DNA of 64,000 nt from Heterodera schachtii (GCA_023374025.1 SIJG01000018.1:248001-312000); one strand, 5' to 3'; shown: positions 49,077 through 61,674, counted from the first letter of the stretch. The notes: generated by a model from the sequence alone, not told the origin. A program made the numbers and translations.

Positions 49077-50268
49077 ATGATTCGTGCGACTATTGCTGAA
49101 TATTTTAATGGTCTAATTTCTTCAGTGCAAGGTGTTATTGTCTTGCATAAAATTGATAACCCGCCAAGGAACAACGTCGTAAGTTTTTTTTTATTTCTTT
49201 TATGAAAAATATGTATTAAATGGTTTAGAAGGCAGTTCAACAGAAAAGGCTTCACCAAAATGCGGTTAATGTACATCAAACGGTTCTTGAGAACCGTCGA
49301 CAGCGAGAACATGATAAGAAATTTGGCAAAACGGTGCAGAATGAAGTCGTTGACAGAAACTCAACTCTGAAACGGGTTTTTAGAGTGAGTCACTGCCAAT
49401 TCGTTGAGTGTTTTAAGCTTGCCATTTATTCAGTGCATTTTCGTGAACATTGCGTCTGTTCTGCTGGTCCTTGCTTTGACTTTGTTCATTGATCTGATTG
49501 GGCCATCATTCTTCTCAAAATTCATTAAGTATTTGGGCTCTTTGCTTCTCGTCCCCATTTTTGGCACTGTTCGTCTTTTATCGGTAAGTTTGGCATGTCG
49601 GTTAGGACGTTAATTCAAAATTTGTTCGTCTGACAATTGTTTTCCTTCAGATTCTTTGGTTCGCTGATGTTGCCAGTGCGGCACTTAAATATCGTGGTCA
49701 ATTTGGCCAGAAAATCACGGATTTGTCACACGCCGCCTCAGACTTTGTCCATGCCATCTTCCTGGAACTCATCTTTCTTCTCCAAGCAATGTTTATCATT
49801 AGCATCGAAGTGCCAATTCTGTCCAATTGGTCTTGCTGTTTTTCGTCATTTTTGTTTCATTTTGACCTTTAGCCTCGGCTTTGTGTACATGTCTCTGCTC
49901 CACTCTTTGTACAGTTTCGATTACATTTGGATGAGCAACGGAGTGACTTTGGTCCCCCAATGCTTTTTCTCCTCAACCCATCATTCGCCCCTTTTCAGAA
50001 TTCTCGACTCGCCCTCATTGAGCGCAGGTGGCCCTTTCACCTCGGCTTCGGCACCATCCTCACTCTCGCCACTTCCTTCTCCGACAATTTTTTCATCAAC
50101 GGTTGTATTTTTGGCGCCCTCTTCCCCTTCTTCATCATCAGCAGTTGCTTAACGGATACGAACCGAAGCACAGATTTGTCCCTCAAAGTTCCTCCCATTC
50201 ATTTTTATTACTTGGCCCAATCAATCACAAACAAACTTTCAGTTACCATTTTTGGCCGAATTTGTTAA
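49077..50268 (+). CDS. epg-4: EI24/EPG-4 autophagy membrane protein
   Basis: ER-localised multi-pass membrane protein of the EI24 family, needed for autophagosome maturation (EPG-4 in C. elegans). The N-terminal cytosolic part (YFNGLISSVQGVIVLHKI) joins through phase-0 and later introns to a basic region (VHQTVLENRRQREHDKKFGK) and then several TM helices: CIFVNIASVLLVLALTLFID, FIKYLGSLLLVPIFGTVRLL, FLELIFLLQAMFIISIEVPI, LGFVYMSLLHSLYSFDYIWM. Next, joined across an intron, come NSRLALIERRWPFHLGFGTI and NGCIFGALFPFFIISS; the ERRWxxxLGFG and GCxFxxLFPxFIIS motifs are diagnostic of EI24. The C-terminus after IISS is short and not conserved. The gene lies 131 bp upstream of the ABC transporter on the same strand. 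Confidence 0.9.
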
Positions 50269-50399
50269 TTGTTGTACATATTTACATAAACTTTCTCCCA
50301 AAGAATATGTTCTTTGAAGTGTTGTGTCTTTGTTTCTTCTGCAATTGCTATTCCTCTTTTTTACATAAAACCGATTAATTAATTATTTTGCTCCGTCAG

Positions 50400-53300
50400 A
50401 TGAATTTCACCGCCCTTTTGTCAAAACCCTGCTTTCATACGTTTCCTTCCTGCAGTAAAAGGTCAGTTTGCTTCCAATTTGTTCTCACATATTTTATTTT
50501 CAGGTTCTCCTACACACTTTCAGTTTTTCATTCATTGCCAAGCCGTTTTTCTCGACTTCGATTATTTAGAGGCGAATCCCAAAAAAATTATGCAACTGCA
50601 GAAAACAAAAGACCTTCGAGACATTTAAAAGATCTCACTCTGCGAGAGCTTCGCGAAATTGCGACCCTTGCATACCCACACAGAAAACGCATTTTAGGTA
50701 TGTAACGGAAAAGGAAGTGGAAATGGGGAGAGGAGACCAATGAAACATTGAGAAATAATCTCTCGATTGTTTCACCCACATTTTTTCATGCCATCTTTGC
50801 CCTTCCCACTTTAGCGGGTCTTTGCTGTCTTTGTGTCAGTTCGGTGATTTTCCTCTCAGTCCCTCGAATTCTCGGCAAACTCATGGATGAAATGAACAAA
50901 GAAAAGGAAAAGAAATCTGACTTTATTTCGAAGCTTGTCCGACTTCTCAAAGGTGGATCTCTCCGTTTTGTGAATCTTTTTCCTAATTATTCTTTAGAAA
51001 ATCCTTTTGCTTTGCTCGTCATGTTAATTGTCGGTGCTGGTGCTATCGGCTTGAGAGCGTATTTAATGCACACGGCTGGTAAGCCATTAAATCTTAGATG
51101 ATGCAGCCAAGGAAACATAATTGGAATTTTCATTTATTTTAAATTCCAGTTTTTCTAATTTTTAAATGGGGAAAGGTGGTGGTGAGACGTTCCTGGCTCT
51201 TCTCCGTATCGTTTTCCCATTACAAATTTTAAAAACTGAAATTTTTTTGATAAATTTTATAAGTAAATGGTGCGGGGGGAAGAGCTGTTCCCATTTCTTA
51301 TACGTCCGTACAAATCAAATATTTGACCATCCCACCCCCTTTTTATTGCTCTACAAAACCTTTTAATCTTTTCCAACTTTTTTTGCACGACAGGCCAATT
51401 AGTTGTGAACGATTTGCGAACCAAAGTGTTCAATTCGGTCCTTCGCCAGGACATGGCCTTCTTCGACCGCAACAAAGTGGGCGAAATTGTGAGTCGCCTT
51501 TCTACCGATGCTTTTGTCGTCGGTTACTCCGTGTCCACCAATCTCAGCGAAGGCATCCGTGCCATTTTCACTTTGCTTGGCTCGACTGGGTTAATGGTAT
51601 TTGTTTTTTTATTTCTCTTTTGTTTTTTTGCTTTCTCTTTTGGTCTTTTTCCATTTTAGTTTTACACTTCCCCGGACCTGTTCAAAATGGGCACTGTGGT
51701 CATCCCATTTGTCGTTGGCGCCTTTTATAAATTTGGCAAAAAGCAAAGGTATTACACCTTTCAAATGCAAGAGGCGGTGAGCAACACCAATCAGGTCGGT
51801 CGGTATTGGACATTCTTTTGGTTTTGGTCCATCCTTCTTCTGATTTGGTAAAAGTTCACTTCGTAATTTTTAGTTGGCTTCTGAACGCCTTTCAAATGTG
51901 AAAACAGTGAAAATATTCTCGGCCGAAGCGAAGGAACTTCAATCGTACAAAAACAAAATCATGGAGATTTGGGAAATTTCCAAGAAGGAAGGCACGACCA
52001 AGGGCCTTATGTTTGGCGGGTGATTGTCTCCGTTTTCCGTCCATTCGTTGTCATTGTCCGTTTCAGTTTCCAACTCACCGGTTACCTCGCGCTCACTTCC
52101 ATGCTTTACTATGGCAGTGTGCTTATTGCCGACGGCTGTTTGACATACGGCGATCTCTCTTCCTTTATGCTTTATTCTGCTTTGTGTTTTGGCGGCATTA
52201 CTAATTTCCAGCTGTTTTATACGGAGTTAATGCGCGGTTTGGGCGCTTCGGCGCGTATTTTCGAACTTCGCGACCAAAAACCATCGATTCCCATTGAAGG
52301 CGAGGGTTTTTTCCATTTTTCGGTTCTCAAATTATTTTTATTTTTATTTAGGTGGCCTTGTGATTAATGCTCTGAATAAGGAAGTCCGATTCGAATCCGT
52401 CGCTTTTTCTTATATGAACCGGGAGTCCATCTTCAGCGACATTACATTTCGCATTCCTAAGGCATCGGTTACCGCAATTGTGGGAGCGTCTGGAAGTGGA
52501 AAATCGACCATTGCGCATTTACTATTGAGGCATTTCTTTAAAATTCTTGACCAGGACTGAAACCACTGCTGGTCGCTAATCATTTTTTACTGTACCAACA
52601 ATTTTTGGCCAAAACAAAAAATAGAAACACTTATTTTTGCGTGGTTCGCTGATGCAGTTTTCGGTCGCGGTTTTTTGCTGTTCCAGTTTTTGACAAATTT
52701 AATTGTTTTGTTATTTATTTAGATTGTATAGTCCGACTGCAGGTCGAATAATGATCGACGACATCGACCTTAAACAATTGGACCTTTCATGTGAAGAATG
52801 GTTTTTTGATTCCATCCCATCTATGTTTTATTAATTGTCAGCTTGGCGGAGAATGATCGGAACTGTCAGCCAGGAGCCCATTCTCTTCTCTACCTCAATT
52901 CGTGACAACATTCTCTACGGAGTTGAAAACAGCCATTTGATAACCGACGAAGAGGTCACATTTCCACCCATACATTTAATTATATTATTTTTGTACTGTT
53001 GTCATTATCTTCCTATTTTACTTTGCCATTTTGTTCAGCTCACAGAAGCGGCAGAACAATCGAACTGTTTGGAGTTTATCAGAAGTTTTCCCAATGGATT
53101 TGACACTGTTCTTGGTGAACATGGCTCTTCAATGTTGAGTGGAGGACAGCGGCAGAGAATTGCGATTGCTCGTGCATTGATCAAAGTGGGCAATTACGAC
53201 AAAAATTTAAAACGGGAGTCCCGGTTCCGGGGCCCCGTACGGGTCCATTTTCCAAGTCCCGGTCACGGCGATTTCAAAATTCCGGGCTCTACTTTTTTTT

Positions 53301-54027
53301 TTTAGCATATTTTCACCAAAAAATGCCAATTTTATGCTTTTAAGCCAAATTTTTAAAGAAAATTATAGACGAAAGGAAAAAGTTGATTTTAGTCGATTGT
53401 AAAAATTTGGAATTTTTTTAAAAACCGGCAAAATTTTTGAATTTTTCTATCCCCTCTTCTCTTACGTCGACAATTTAGTCGTTCGTAAAAATTTAGAATT
53501 TTATTTTTCATAGTTACGATCGACTTTTTCGCTGACTTTTTTTTCTCTCTCACTCTTTTTTCTTCTCCCTCTTCCTCCCTTCCCCCCCCCCACCTCTACG
53601 ATCGACTGTCCTGAACCCTTACGATCGACTAAGAGACCCCCCCCCCTGACGACCCCCTTGCACAGGTATGCTTTTGAGCATTTCTTGGTTTTCAGAAACC
53701 TCGTCTTTTGATTTTGGACGAAGCGACGAGTGCGCTTGATGCGACCAGTGAATATTTAGTGAGTGCATTTGAATCTTTTTTAGTTCATTCAACCGTTCCA
53801 TTTAGGTGAGAAAAGCACTGGATGCTTTGCTGGCGAAGAGTGGTCAAACCGTGCTAATAATTGCGCATCGGCTGTCCACCATCAAACATGCCGACCAAAT
53901 CGTTGTGTTGGACAAAGGAACAGTTGCCGAGCTGGGCACCTTCGATCAGCTAATGGCAATCAAAGATGGCATTTTCTTCCGACTTGTTGAAAAACAGACC
54001 TTCGATTGGAGGAATGAAAAATTTTAA
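50400..54027 (+). CDS. ABCB10-like mitochondrial half ABC transporter
   Basis: Half transporter (TMD then NBD) of the ABCB10/HAF type; such dimers sit in the inner mitochondrial membrane. The N-terminus is rich in Ser, Arg and hydrophobics without acids for the first 60 or so residues ([32 protein letters not shown]), as in a mitochondrial presequence. The TMD includes [77 protein letters not shown] and [20 protein letters not shown]. The NBD has Walker [19 protein letters not shown]-loop [20 protein letters not shown], signature [16 protein letters not shown], Walker [14 protein letters not shown] and the H-loop [17 protein letters not shown]. The stop is at 54025-54027. The ATG abuts a CCGTCAG acceptor. 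Large introns at about 51.1-51.4 and 53.2-53.7 kb hold repeats. Confidence 0.93.
53390..53640. repeat. Dispersed AGTCGATCGTA words in an abcb10 intron
   Basis: An 11-bp word and its complement recur five times within 250 bp: AGTCGATTGTA (about 53392), AGTCGTTCGTA (about 53478), then TACGATCGACT at about 53516, 53598 and 53623. The first two lie in opposite orientation to the last three and are followed by AAAAATTT, so the region may be a degraded inverted repeat. Confidence 0.6.
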
Positions 54028-54236
54028 CATTTTTGTGATCATTGTTTTCTGTTGTTTTTTTTTGTTTATTCTACATTCCGTTTCTCTGCCACACACGTAA
54101 AGTAAAGTGCCATTGATTAGTCATCATCAAATTATCTAATGGAAATTTAATTGCTTTTGCATTAGCATCCTTTTCCAATTAAAATCCAATCTTTTGGTTG
54201 CGTTTAGTCGGTGATCTTTTCTTTATTCCCACTCGG

Positions 54237-56180
54237 ATGGACGCAAATGGGCGAAAAGTGATCGTAGTGGACAATGGGACGGGGGTAAGTGGGAGGAGGG
54301 CTTTCTTTCCATCTTTGCCTCAATTTCCCTGATCATTTGTAAACAGTTCGTCAAGTGTGGTTATGCTGGTACCAATTTTCCAAGTAGGGATCAGTTTCAA
54401 ATCCAACAGTAAAAAATGCTCAAAGGTTTCATTTTCCCATCGGCGGTCGGAAGGCCTTTGGTCAGATCCCAACAACAATTAGTGAACAACATCCAAATTA
54501 AAGTGAGTCATTTTGTCAGTACCGTCACAATCACAGAGTTAAGTTTGTTAGGATTTGATGGTCGGCGAGGAATGCTCCGAGTTGCGGCACATGTTGGACG
54601 TGAGCTACCCGATGGAGAACGGCATTGTGCGGAATTGGGACGACATGGGCCATCTCTGGGACTACACGTTTGGGCCGGAGAAGCTGAACATTGATGCTAA
54701 TGAGTGCAAATTGATGCTGACCGAGCCGCCGCTGAACCCGAACAGCAATCGCGAAAAAATGTTCCAAGTTCGTCCAACAAAAGCGACTCGAAAGGTCGAT
54801 CGATGTCCCTTTGCTTAAGGTGATGTTCGAGCAGTACGGATTCCACGCAATTTACATAGCGATACAGGTGGAACCAAAGCTTAGGATTTGGTGCTTAAGC
54901 TCCAACAATTGTCTCATTAAGGCTGTTTTGACACTGTATGCACAGGGCCTTTTGACGGGGGTTGTGGTGGACAGCGGCGACGGGGTGACGCACATTTGCC
55001 CAGTGTTTGAGGGCTACGCACTCAATCACCTCACCAAACGATTGGACGTTGCAGGCAGAGACATCACTCGCTATTTGATAAAGGTTTTTTCACAAGCAAT
55101 GTTTACTACTTCCCTCCGTCTCTCTCTTCCTCCATCTGTTCATCTCTCTTTCGCCCTCTCTCTCTTCCTTCCCCTCTCTCTTCTGCTCCACTCTCTCTTC
55201 CCCCCATCTCTCCTTTGCTCTCTCAGTCCGTCTCTGTCTCTTCTCCCTCCCCCTCTCCACTTTCCCTTTGCTCATTCTTCCGTTCTGCTACAGTTGCTTC
55301 TGCTCCGTGGCTATGCCTTCAATCACTCGGCTGACTTTGAAACAGTGCGGCAGCTGAAGGAGAAGCATTGTTACGTGGCGTCAGTGAACGGCGGATGACT
55401 TTCCCTTCGCGTATTTCCCGGTATTTTCAGCTACGATGTGGAGCAGGAGCAGCGGTTGGCCCTGGAAACGACCGTCCTCACCGAATCTTACACCGTTCGC
55501 ACACTTTTCTTCATTTTTCTCTTCCTAAATTTATCTCCCGTAAATCCAGCTCCCAGATGGACGCATGATAAAACTCGGCAGTGAACGTTTTGAGGCGCCC
55601 GAAGTGCTTTTCCAGCCACACTTAGTCAATGTGGAGAAACTCGGACTGTCCGAACTTCTTTTCAATGTCATACAATCAGCGGACATCGGTCAAAACAAAC
55701 GGATTGGAATTAAAATTAAAATTTTAGGAAATAAGAAAAGATAGGGATTTGATAACACTGGCAAATATTTTAGACACCCGGCTGGAGTTCTACAAACACA
55801 TTGTCCTTTCCGGCGGCACCACAATGTATCCCGGATTTCCATCGCGACTTGAACGAGAACTTAAGCAGCTTTACCTTGAACGTGTGCTGAAAGGGAACAC
55901 TGATTCATTTCAGGTAAGTTGATAGGAAAAGGACTGAGGGGGAGAAAACTGCCAATTCTTAGAAATTCAAAATCAAAATCGAGGCGATTCCGCGGAGGAA
56001 ACACATGGTGTTTTTGGGTGGCGCTGTTTTGGCCCATTTGATGCGCGACCGGGACGAGGCCAGTGCTTATAAGTGCCAAGTTTTTTTAACAAACTAAATT
56101 TTCAGGAATTTTGGGTAACCAGGCGCGAATGGGAAGAAAATGGGCTGTCGTACTGTATGAAAAAACTCAGCTTCAAATGA
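54237..56180 (+). CDS. arx-2: Actin-related protein 2 (ARP2)
   Basis: Subunit of the Arp2/3 complex that nucleates branched actin filaments. The N-terminus [20 protein letters not shown] is the actin-fold phosphate-1 motif, with ARP2-specific FVKCGYAG; then [15 protein letters not shown], the conserved [56 protein letters not shown], phosphate-2 [40 protein letters not shown] and adenosine motif [20 protein letters not shown]. It closes with [32 protein letters not shown] and SYCMKKLSF. About ten exons with introns of 40-180 nt; one intron (55084-55292) is CT-rich. The start lies 209 bp after the ABC transporter stop. Confidence 0.96.
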
Positions 56181-57043
56181 AACTTCGAAATGAATTCAAA
56201 GCACCACAAAATCCCTTTCAATTATTATTCCGACCATAATTTTGTTTTACATGATCAGGGTTAAGATTTATATGATTTTTTAATTTTGATAATAAAATTG
56301 GAACAAAACCAATTGACATTTTTCGAACTGTTTCAATTATTCGGCAAATATAAATAATCCTAACCCTCATATACACGATGTCGTCTAAATGTAAGAAAAC
56401 GAAGTTCCGGCCCATAATATTTATTAATACACTTATGTTTCTTGCTTATATTTAAACTGTGTTATTCGGACGTAAGCTTATGGTTTGGTTTTGTCTGGAA
56501 TTACTATCCCCGACATACATACGTTGCAAAATTATATATAAGCCATAAGTTATCATTTGCTAATGTGTTAAGAAGGACTTAGATTTAGAGCAACTTCTTA
56601 GGGCATACTTTATGGATTCAAATGCACAAAACAATAGCTTTAGATATCAACAGATTTTCAGAATACAATAATGGGTTTTTATTTTAATTGGATGAAATGA
56701 AAGTAGAAAAGAAATGATTTACACTTTACGTACATGAATTGCTTTGTAGTGCGACCACCGCTTAATTTTTGATAAAAAAAATAATCAGAATTTGGTGTCT
56801 ATTTAATTTTGGGGTTTTAAATTTTGGCTTTATGCCTTCTATTGGCGTCGGTCCCACTGACAATGCGTTGAATCTGCGAACTTTGGTAAAAGATGCCGTG
56901 AAATCGTACTGAATAAGCTGGTCATATAAAACAGGGAGGTCATTAAAGAAGCGGACAAGTTGAAAGTGGAATAGAAATAAACGAATGGAATTTCAAAAAC
57001 AATTGACGACAAATGGGAAAAGGAGGGGGAGGGGACCATATAA
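56181..57043. other. AT-rich convergent region, possible Pellino 3' exon
   Basis: About 860 bp between convergent arx-2 and Pellino, AT-rich, no repeats recognised. On the - strand a frame from 56917 to the stop at 56817-56819 (AYSVRFHGIFYQSSQIQRIV after joining) would fit in phase with a consensus GTGAGT donor at the end of the Pellino RING-like exon, so this may be an extra Pellino exon. Confidence 0.4.
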
Positions 57044-59252
57044 TCACTCACCACAATTGTCCTGAAAGATTAAACGAACGAATGGTTTTTCAGCAGAAAG
57101 CAGAGAAGTGCAGAAAGGACAGACGGGGAAGAAGCTGCTCGTCCCGTGGGGAAGCGGAATTCTTGACCAGAAACTGAAAAACGAGTGTCACAGTTTACCA
57201 GGGAGAGGGAGAGAATGCCACCTGACGGTGCGGAAAGAGGCAACATGCCCGCATGGGTTGAAGGCGTATTTGAGGCAGTCGGAGTCCAAATGGAAGACCG
57301 ACTCCATCCCCATGATGAGTTTGGCGACCCCTTTTGAGTCGACCATACAAATGGGACAACGGAATGTCGTTATTGATCCGCATTTGTTGACTATTAATTA
57401 GGTATTGTAGAAAACAATTAGACAAACTGGCATAATGCCGACTCACCTCCCCAAGTGTGTTTGCCTTGGACGTGTCCACACCCGAAATACACCTAAAAAG
57501 GCAAAACCCTTCAAATGAACAACCGCAACCCCAGCGGAGTACGTATGGCTGTTTGCTTGAAGAGCTGTTCTTCGGATGCTTTCTTCTGGGGACCACCAGC
57601 GTGTTCAGATTTACCGGACATTGCGGCTTCCCGGCATTCAGTTCGTCCAGACGACGCTCCAACGCTTCCCGGGACGGACAGCGCCTCAGCCCTTCGGCCG
57701 ACCTCCACAAAAGGGTGGCACCGCACAAATCGATAAGAGTCCCATCCTAGAGAAAAGCCACTTCGAATTGATATGTTGACAATGAGACATCCGAACCTGA
57801 AGCTCGTTAGTTTCATTCATGGCCAAAGTGCCCTTTTGCATGGATGACCGAGTCTCGCGAAGATTATAAATGTCACCATCAACAGAAACTTAACAAAAGA
57901 AATACAAAAACATAGCATCAAATGCTTTCAGTATCCCAATACCCCCCCCCCCCCCCCCACAGATGGGCGAGAAAGGGGGCCGATTCGATAGGGGAGACTA
58001 ATTAGCATGAGTCCCGTGCCAATAAACAATCGAATTAAGATACCTTCGCGCCACAATAAACGTTCGTTGAAAACTTTCTGAATTCAAAATCAGGATTAGT
58101 GGAAATTAGCCTATTTATTACTATCTGATCATGGTCGGCACTTTTATTGCACAGATTTGGATGCAAAATTAATACGCCATTTGTTGTCAAACCATCGAAT
58201 TCACCGTTCGCTTTTTGCCATTTTGTCGCTTTTTCTCCCAAAAATATCTGAAAAATTCGCAAAATTTGGGTGGCTTATTTCATTAGGACATTTTTGGATG
58301 AATTAAAACCAGCCGCAAAAATGAAGGCCTTATTTGGACGGTCACGATCTGCCAAAATTCTGCAGGCGTAGCGCGAAATTGTGGAAGAGATGGACTTTTG
58401 TCCGTTGACATCGTCGCGAAGATGACGCGCACTGTTCCCGGCCGGGGAGGAAACATTTGAGGAACCGATGGCCAGCCAAGTATCCACAATCGTAAAGTCG
58501 ATTTGGTCCTCAGAAGAGCGTCCGACCTGACAAGCGAATTTGGTGGTTTTGACAGAGGAAAAGGCACACAGAGACAGACGTACCCAGGGAATGAATGGCA
58601 AATCCGAAAAATAAAATGCGAAAGCGTTTTATTTAGTAAATATCCCTCCTCAAAGAGGACATTGGCGAAATGATTGTCCATTCTTTGGTTTACTCTCTCC
58701 GTTCTCCCCCATGGGCCCACCTGAAACATGTCGCGACTCGAGTCAGGCAAATATTCCACCAGCACTGTGCCCGATTTTCCGTATGAATATGAAACGGTGT
58801 GCCGTGTCGCGTCCTTTACTGCCGGCGCTTCGTTCGCTCCTCTGCTCAATGTCATCGCCGACCCTTTTCGAATTCCATTTGGTTCCTTCCGTCGTTTGAA
58901 AAACATTTTGACAAAATGTTTTCGACCTGAAGAGTCTGTGGCGGCCGATAATATTTTTCGCTTTTTTTGGTGATAAATTACCGTTCGTAGTGCTCCGATG
59001 GTTACTGTATGTTTCGGAGACACCGCCGTACCTTTAACCAAAAAGGTCAAATAAAATACGCGAAAAGAATAGATAATTAAATAAATTTTTAAATGCATTC
59101 GTTCCATAGACCATTTAAACGAACCCAAGCAAGATCAGTTGACCATAACAACAATCAGACAAAATGCCAAAAGACGAGTCGAACGGTCCAAGTGATGGCA
59201 AAATGGACACCAATTCAGACTCCGTATTATCTTCATTTTTGTTGGTCATCAT
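57044..59252 (-). CDS. Pellino-type E3 ubiquitin ligase
   Basis: Pellino proteins pair a cryptic FHA domain that binds phosphorylated IRAK-type kinases with a C-terminal RING-like domain. Start 59252 lies right after a TGTTTTAG acceptor. The FHA part reads YGQLILLGYGG, FFKRRKEPNGIRKG, RHTVSYSYGKSGTVLVEYLP, STISRYACRILADR, FIFAAGFNSSKNV, LGEKATKWQKANGEFDGLTT and NGVLILHP. Then come LIDLCGATLLWRSAEGLRRC and ELNAGKPQCPVNLNTLVVPR. The RING-like region is VYFGCGHVQGKHTWG, CPICMVDSKGVAKLIMGMES, FNPCGHVASF, WSRIPLPHG and VCPFC, with all expected Cys/His ligands visible, then RLIFQDNC. I end the gene at the TGA 57044-57046; a GTGAGT donor overlaps it and a downstream exon to 56817 would add about 33 residues. 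A C-run at about 57943-57959 lies in an intron. Confidence 0.9.
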
Positions 59253-59432
59253 CTAAAACAAAGATTTTAAGCATTCACATTTATATGGATATTTATGGAA
59301 CAAAACCAATTTTAATCAGCAAATAAATTGCGGTGAATTTTAAAGAAAATAACATTTAGACATCAGAAGCAAAGAAAAACTTCTCAAACACAAAAGTTGA
59401 TTTAAATAATTATCCAATTAATCTTCTGTTCT

Positions 59433-61674
59433 TTATTTGTATTTGTTGCGAATTGCCGAAGTCGCCTCTCTTCTGCGCCGTCGAAATGGCTGCTGATAAT
59501 TGTTCGTGTTGACTACAAAAAAAAACAATTAGTCCTTTTCATGCCAAAAACGGACTTCGCCCAAAGTCCCCAACAAAATCGTCTTCCAATTGTTCATCGT
59601 TGTTCCGGAAGAACTCAGCATCGTCTGTGCAGAGGTCACTTCGGCGGACATTTGGCACCGTTTCGAGCTGTTCTTCGGCACTGTCATCAGAAATTTCCGT
59701 CACCTCAAAATTTATAAATTTCTTAAATTCATTTGGTAAAAGCGTCACAATAGGCTGGTGATTCGTTGGCTTTTGTCTTCTCGGTATCGGCTGTGTCTTT
59801 CTGTTACGGCCTGGAGACGATGAGTAGAACACTTCTTGGTGTTGAGTGGTCACTCGAACGACCATCGAAGCGCCAGCCCCACTCTCTTCACGTGGGTGCC
59901 TAAAAGCATAACAGTGCTTACTCTATTTTGTAACTTTTATCATCTAAAACCAACTTTAAATTCTTAACACTTTTTCTGATTCTGGAATTTTCGGGTCATA
60001 TTTCTCGTTTTATTGTATTTTGTTAAAGGAATTTTCTGAAAATAGGCACCAAAAATAGGCGCCAAGGCATTTAGCACAAAGCGCAAACTAAGTTTTATGG
60101 ATTTGCCAAAATGTTCCCAATTTATTACCAGTGAGTGAATGATTTTCTTTCGGTGGGACCTTTTCCCTCTTGCTGTAGGATGAGTGGGAAGGAAGGCCCC
60201 ACCCTAAGGGGGGAGTTCGTGCCAAAAGTGACTAACTCCAAAACTGAAGTGGCAATGGCCGGCGATGACATGTCGTCCGTCCAAACTCTCAGCATTGATT
60301 TTATTCGATTTTCGAAGTTCGGATTTTTGCGCATTTGGTGGTCCAATCGTTGCAGTATCTCACTTCGGTGCACTAACGAAGTTTCCTCAGCAATTGGAGG
60401 CATCGCAATGTTTCTCTTCTGTGAACGCATGATTTCAACTGAAAAACAATTCCAAATATTAAAAAAACGAGTGCAGCATTCCGCTCCTCTCATCAGTATC
60501 GTTTAGCCAAAAGAAATTTAAAAAATTGCTTATTTTGAAAAAAAAAAAAAATTTTTTTTCAAAAGATTACCTAAACAAGTTTTCATTTATGTGGGAAAAC
60601 AAGAAGGAGAACGATCCCTAACAAAATTAATTTGGCTGGCCTTTCAGTGTCCGAGATTTTACCTTCGCGATTTTGATAAGCGTTGTTATTGTTTTCGCTG
60701 CCGTTCATCTGCCGTTGTTTCAACACCATTCTTTTCCCAACACTCGTCTTGGCAACTCGTCGTTCTTTCCTGAAAATTAATTAAGTCTATTCAAATCCAC
60801 CGCTTATTTTGGCTATAAAATCGTACGGAGTGTTCTCTTCCTCCGTCTCTTCTTCCTCCAAATTGTCCGCTTCAGTGCATTTGTAGGCTTTTGGTTTGCC
60901 ATTTTCACGATTCTCTTCATGGCATTTTTGACCGGTGTTTGAAATGTTTGTTAATGCCCTTTCGACCATTCCCAAACGCGAGGCCAACTCGGCAATTGTG
61001 TTCTTTTGTTCACGTTCCTCGCCACGACGACGACCATCCGACGCAGTCAATTCTTCGATCTTCCCTCTGAGTTCGGCAATTTCTGTTTGTTGAGCCAATA
61101 TCTGAAAACCAAACAAAATGAAAACAAATACAAAAAAAAGTTGGCACAATTTTATGCAGAGATTGCGCTTCATGCGAGAAAATCACAGTTTTGCTGAGTC
61201 GGCTTGTAGTTGAAGACGGCACAGATTTATTCGCCTTCAAGGGATACAAAAGATGAAGGAATTCGGAATTGAATGACCAGGACGGTATCTTCAAGGCGTG
61301 TTGTCAGTCCAAATGCAACCGTTTTTAGCGCTTCCTTTCGCGCCGCCGTAGTTTCCGTTGCCTTTTTGACCGAGTCGACTAAATTTTCGTTGCTTTTCAT
61401 AAATTTTTTGTGTTGTTCCTTGAAGAAAAGTGTCGTCGGATTCTTCAGTATTGATTTATTCGTCGGCCCAAAACCAACGTTTGTCTTCCTGCGAATTGGG
61501 GATAATAAATTCCCACAATCACAAAGGAATAAAGCACAACCCCAAGTCAGCGACGGAAGGATCAGCGCATTTCACTTGTTGCTGTTCTTTAAGGGGCGAA
61601 ATTGGTGAATAGGACGTAGAATAAGAGAGAGGCGAGTGCGGGATGAAATTGCTGTGGGGCCCGCAAAAATTCAT
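59433..61674 (-). CDS. Unrecognised coiled-coil protein, basic C-terminus
   Basis: One multi-exon gene can be joined in phase from 61674 leftwards: MNFCGPHSNFIPHSPLSYS-like start, KTNVGFGPTNKSILKNP, HKKFMKSNENLVDSVKKATE, a 43-nt intron, ANKSVPSSTTSRLSKT, an intron ending GGTTTTCAG, then a coiled coil (LAQQTEIAELRGKIEEL, KNTIAELASRLGMVERALTN), an acidic run (NLEEEETEEENTP), KERRVAKTSVGKRMVLKQRQ, an exon with HRSEILQRLDHQMRKNPNFE and RIKSMLRVWTDDM, a Pro/Arg/Gln-rich stretch (GRNRKTQPIPRRQKPTNH), acidic DLCTDDAEFFRNNDEQLEDD and a basic end, NNYQQPFRRRREATSAIRNK. Two parts look like short separate proteins if the introns are ignored. No domain is recognised. N-terminal coiled coil plus basic C-terminal motif loosely recalls shugoshins; this is speculative. 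It sits between gid8 (122 bp) and Pellino (180 bp) on the same strand. Confidence 0.6.

Noticed and set aside
60787..61173. Small type II membrane protein with coiled coil
   Set aside because: The hydrophobic N-terminal stretch is better explained as an intron ending GGTTTTCAG read through; the coiled coil joins in phase to upstream exons of a larger gene.
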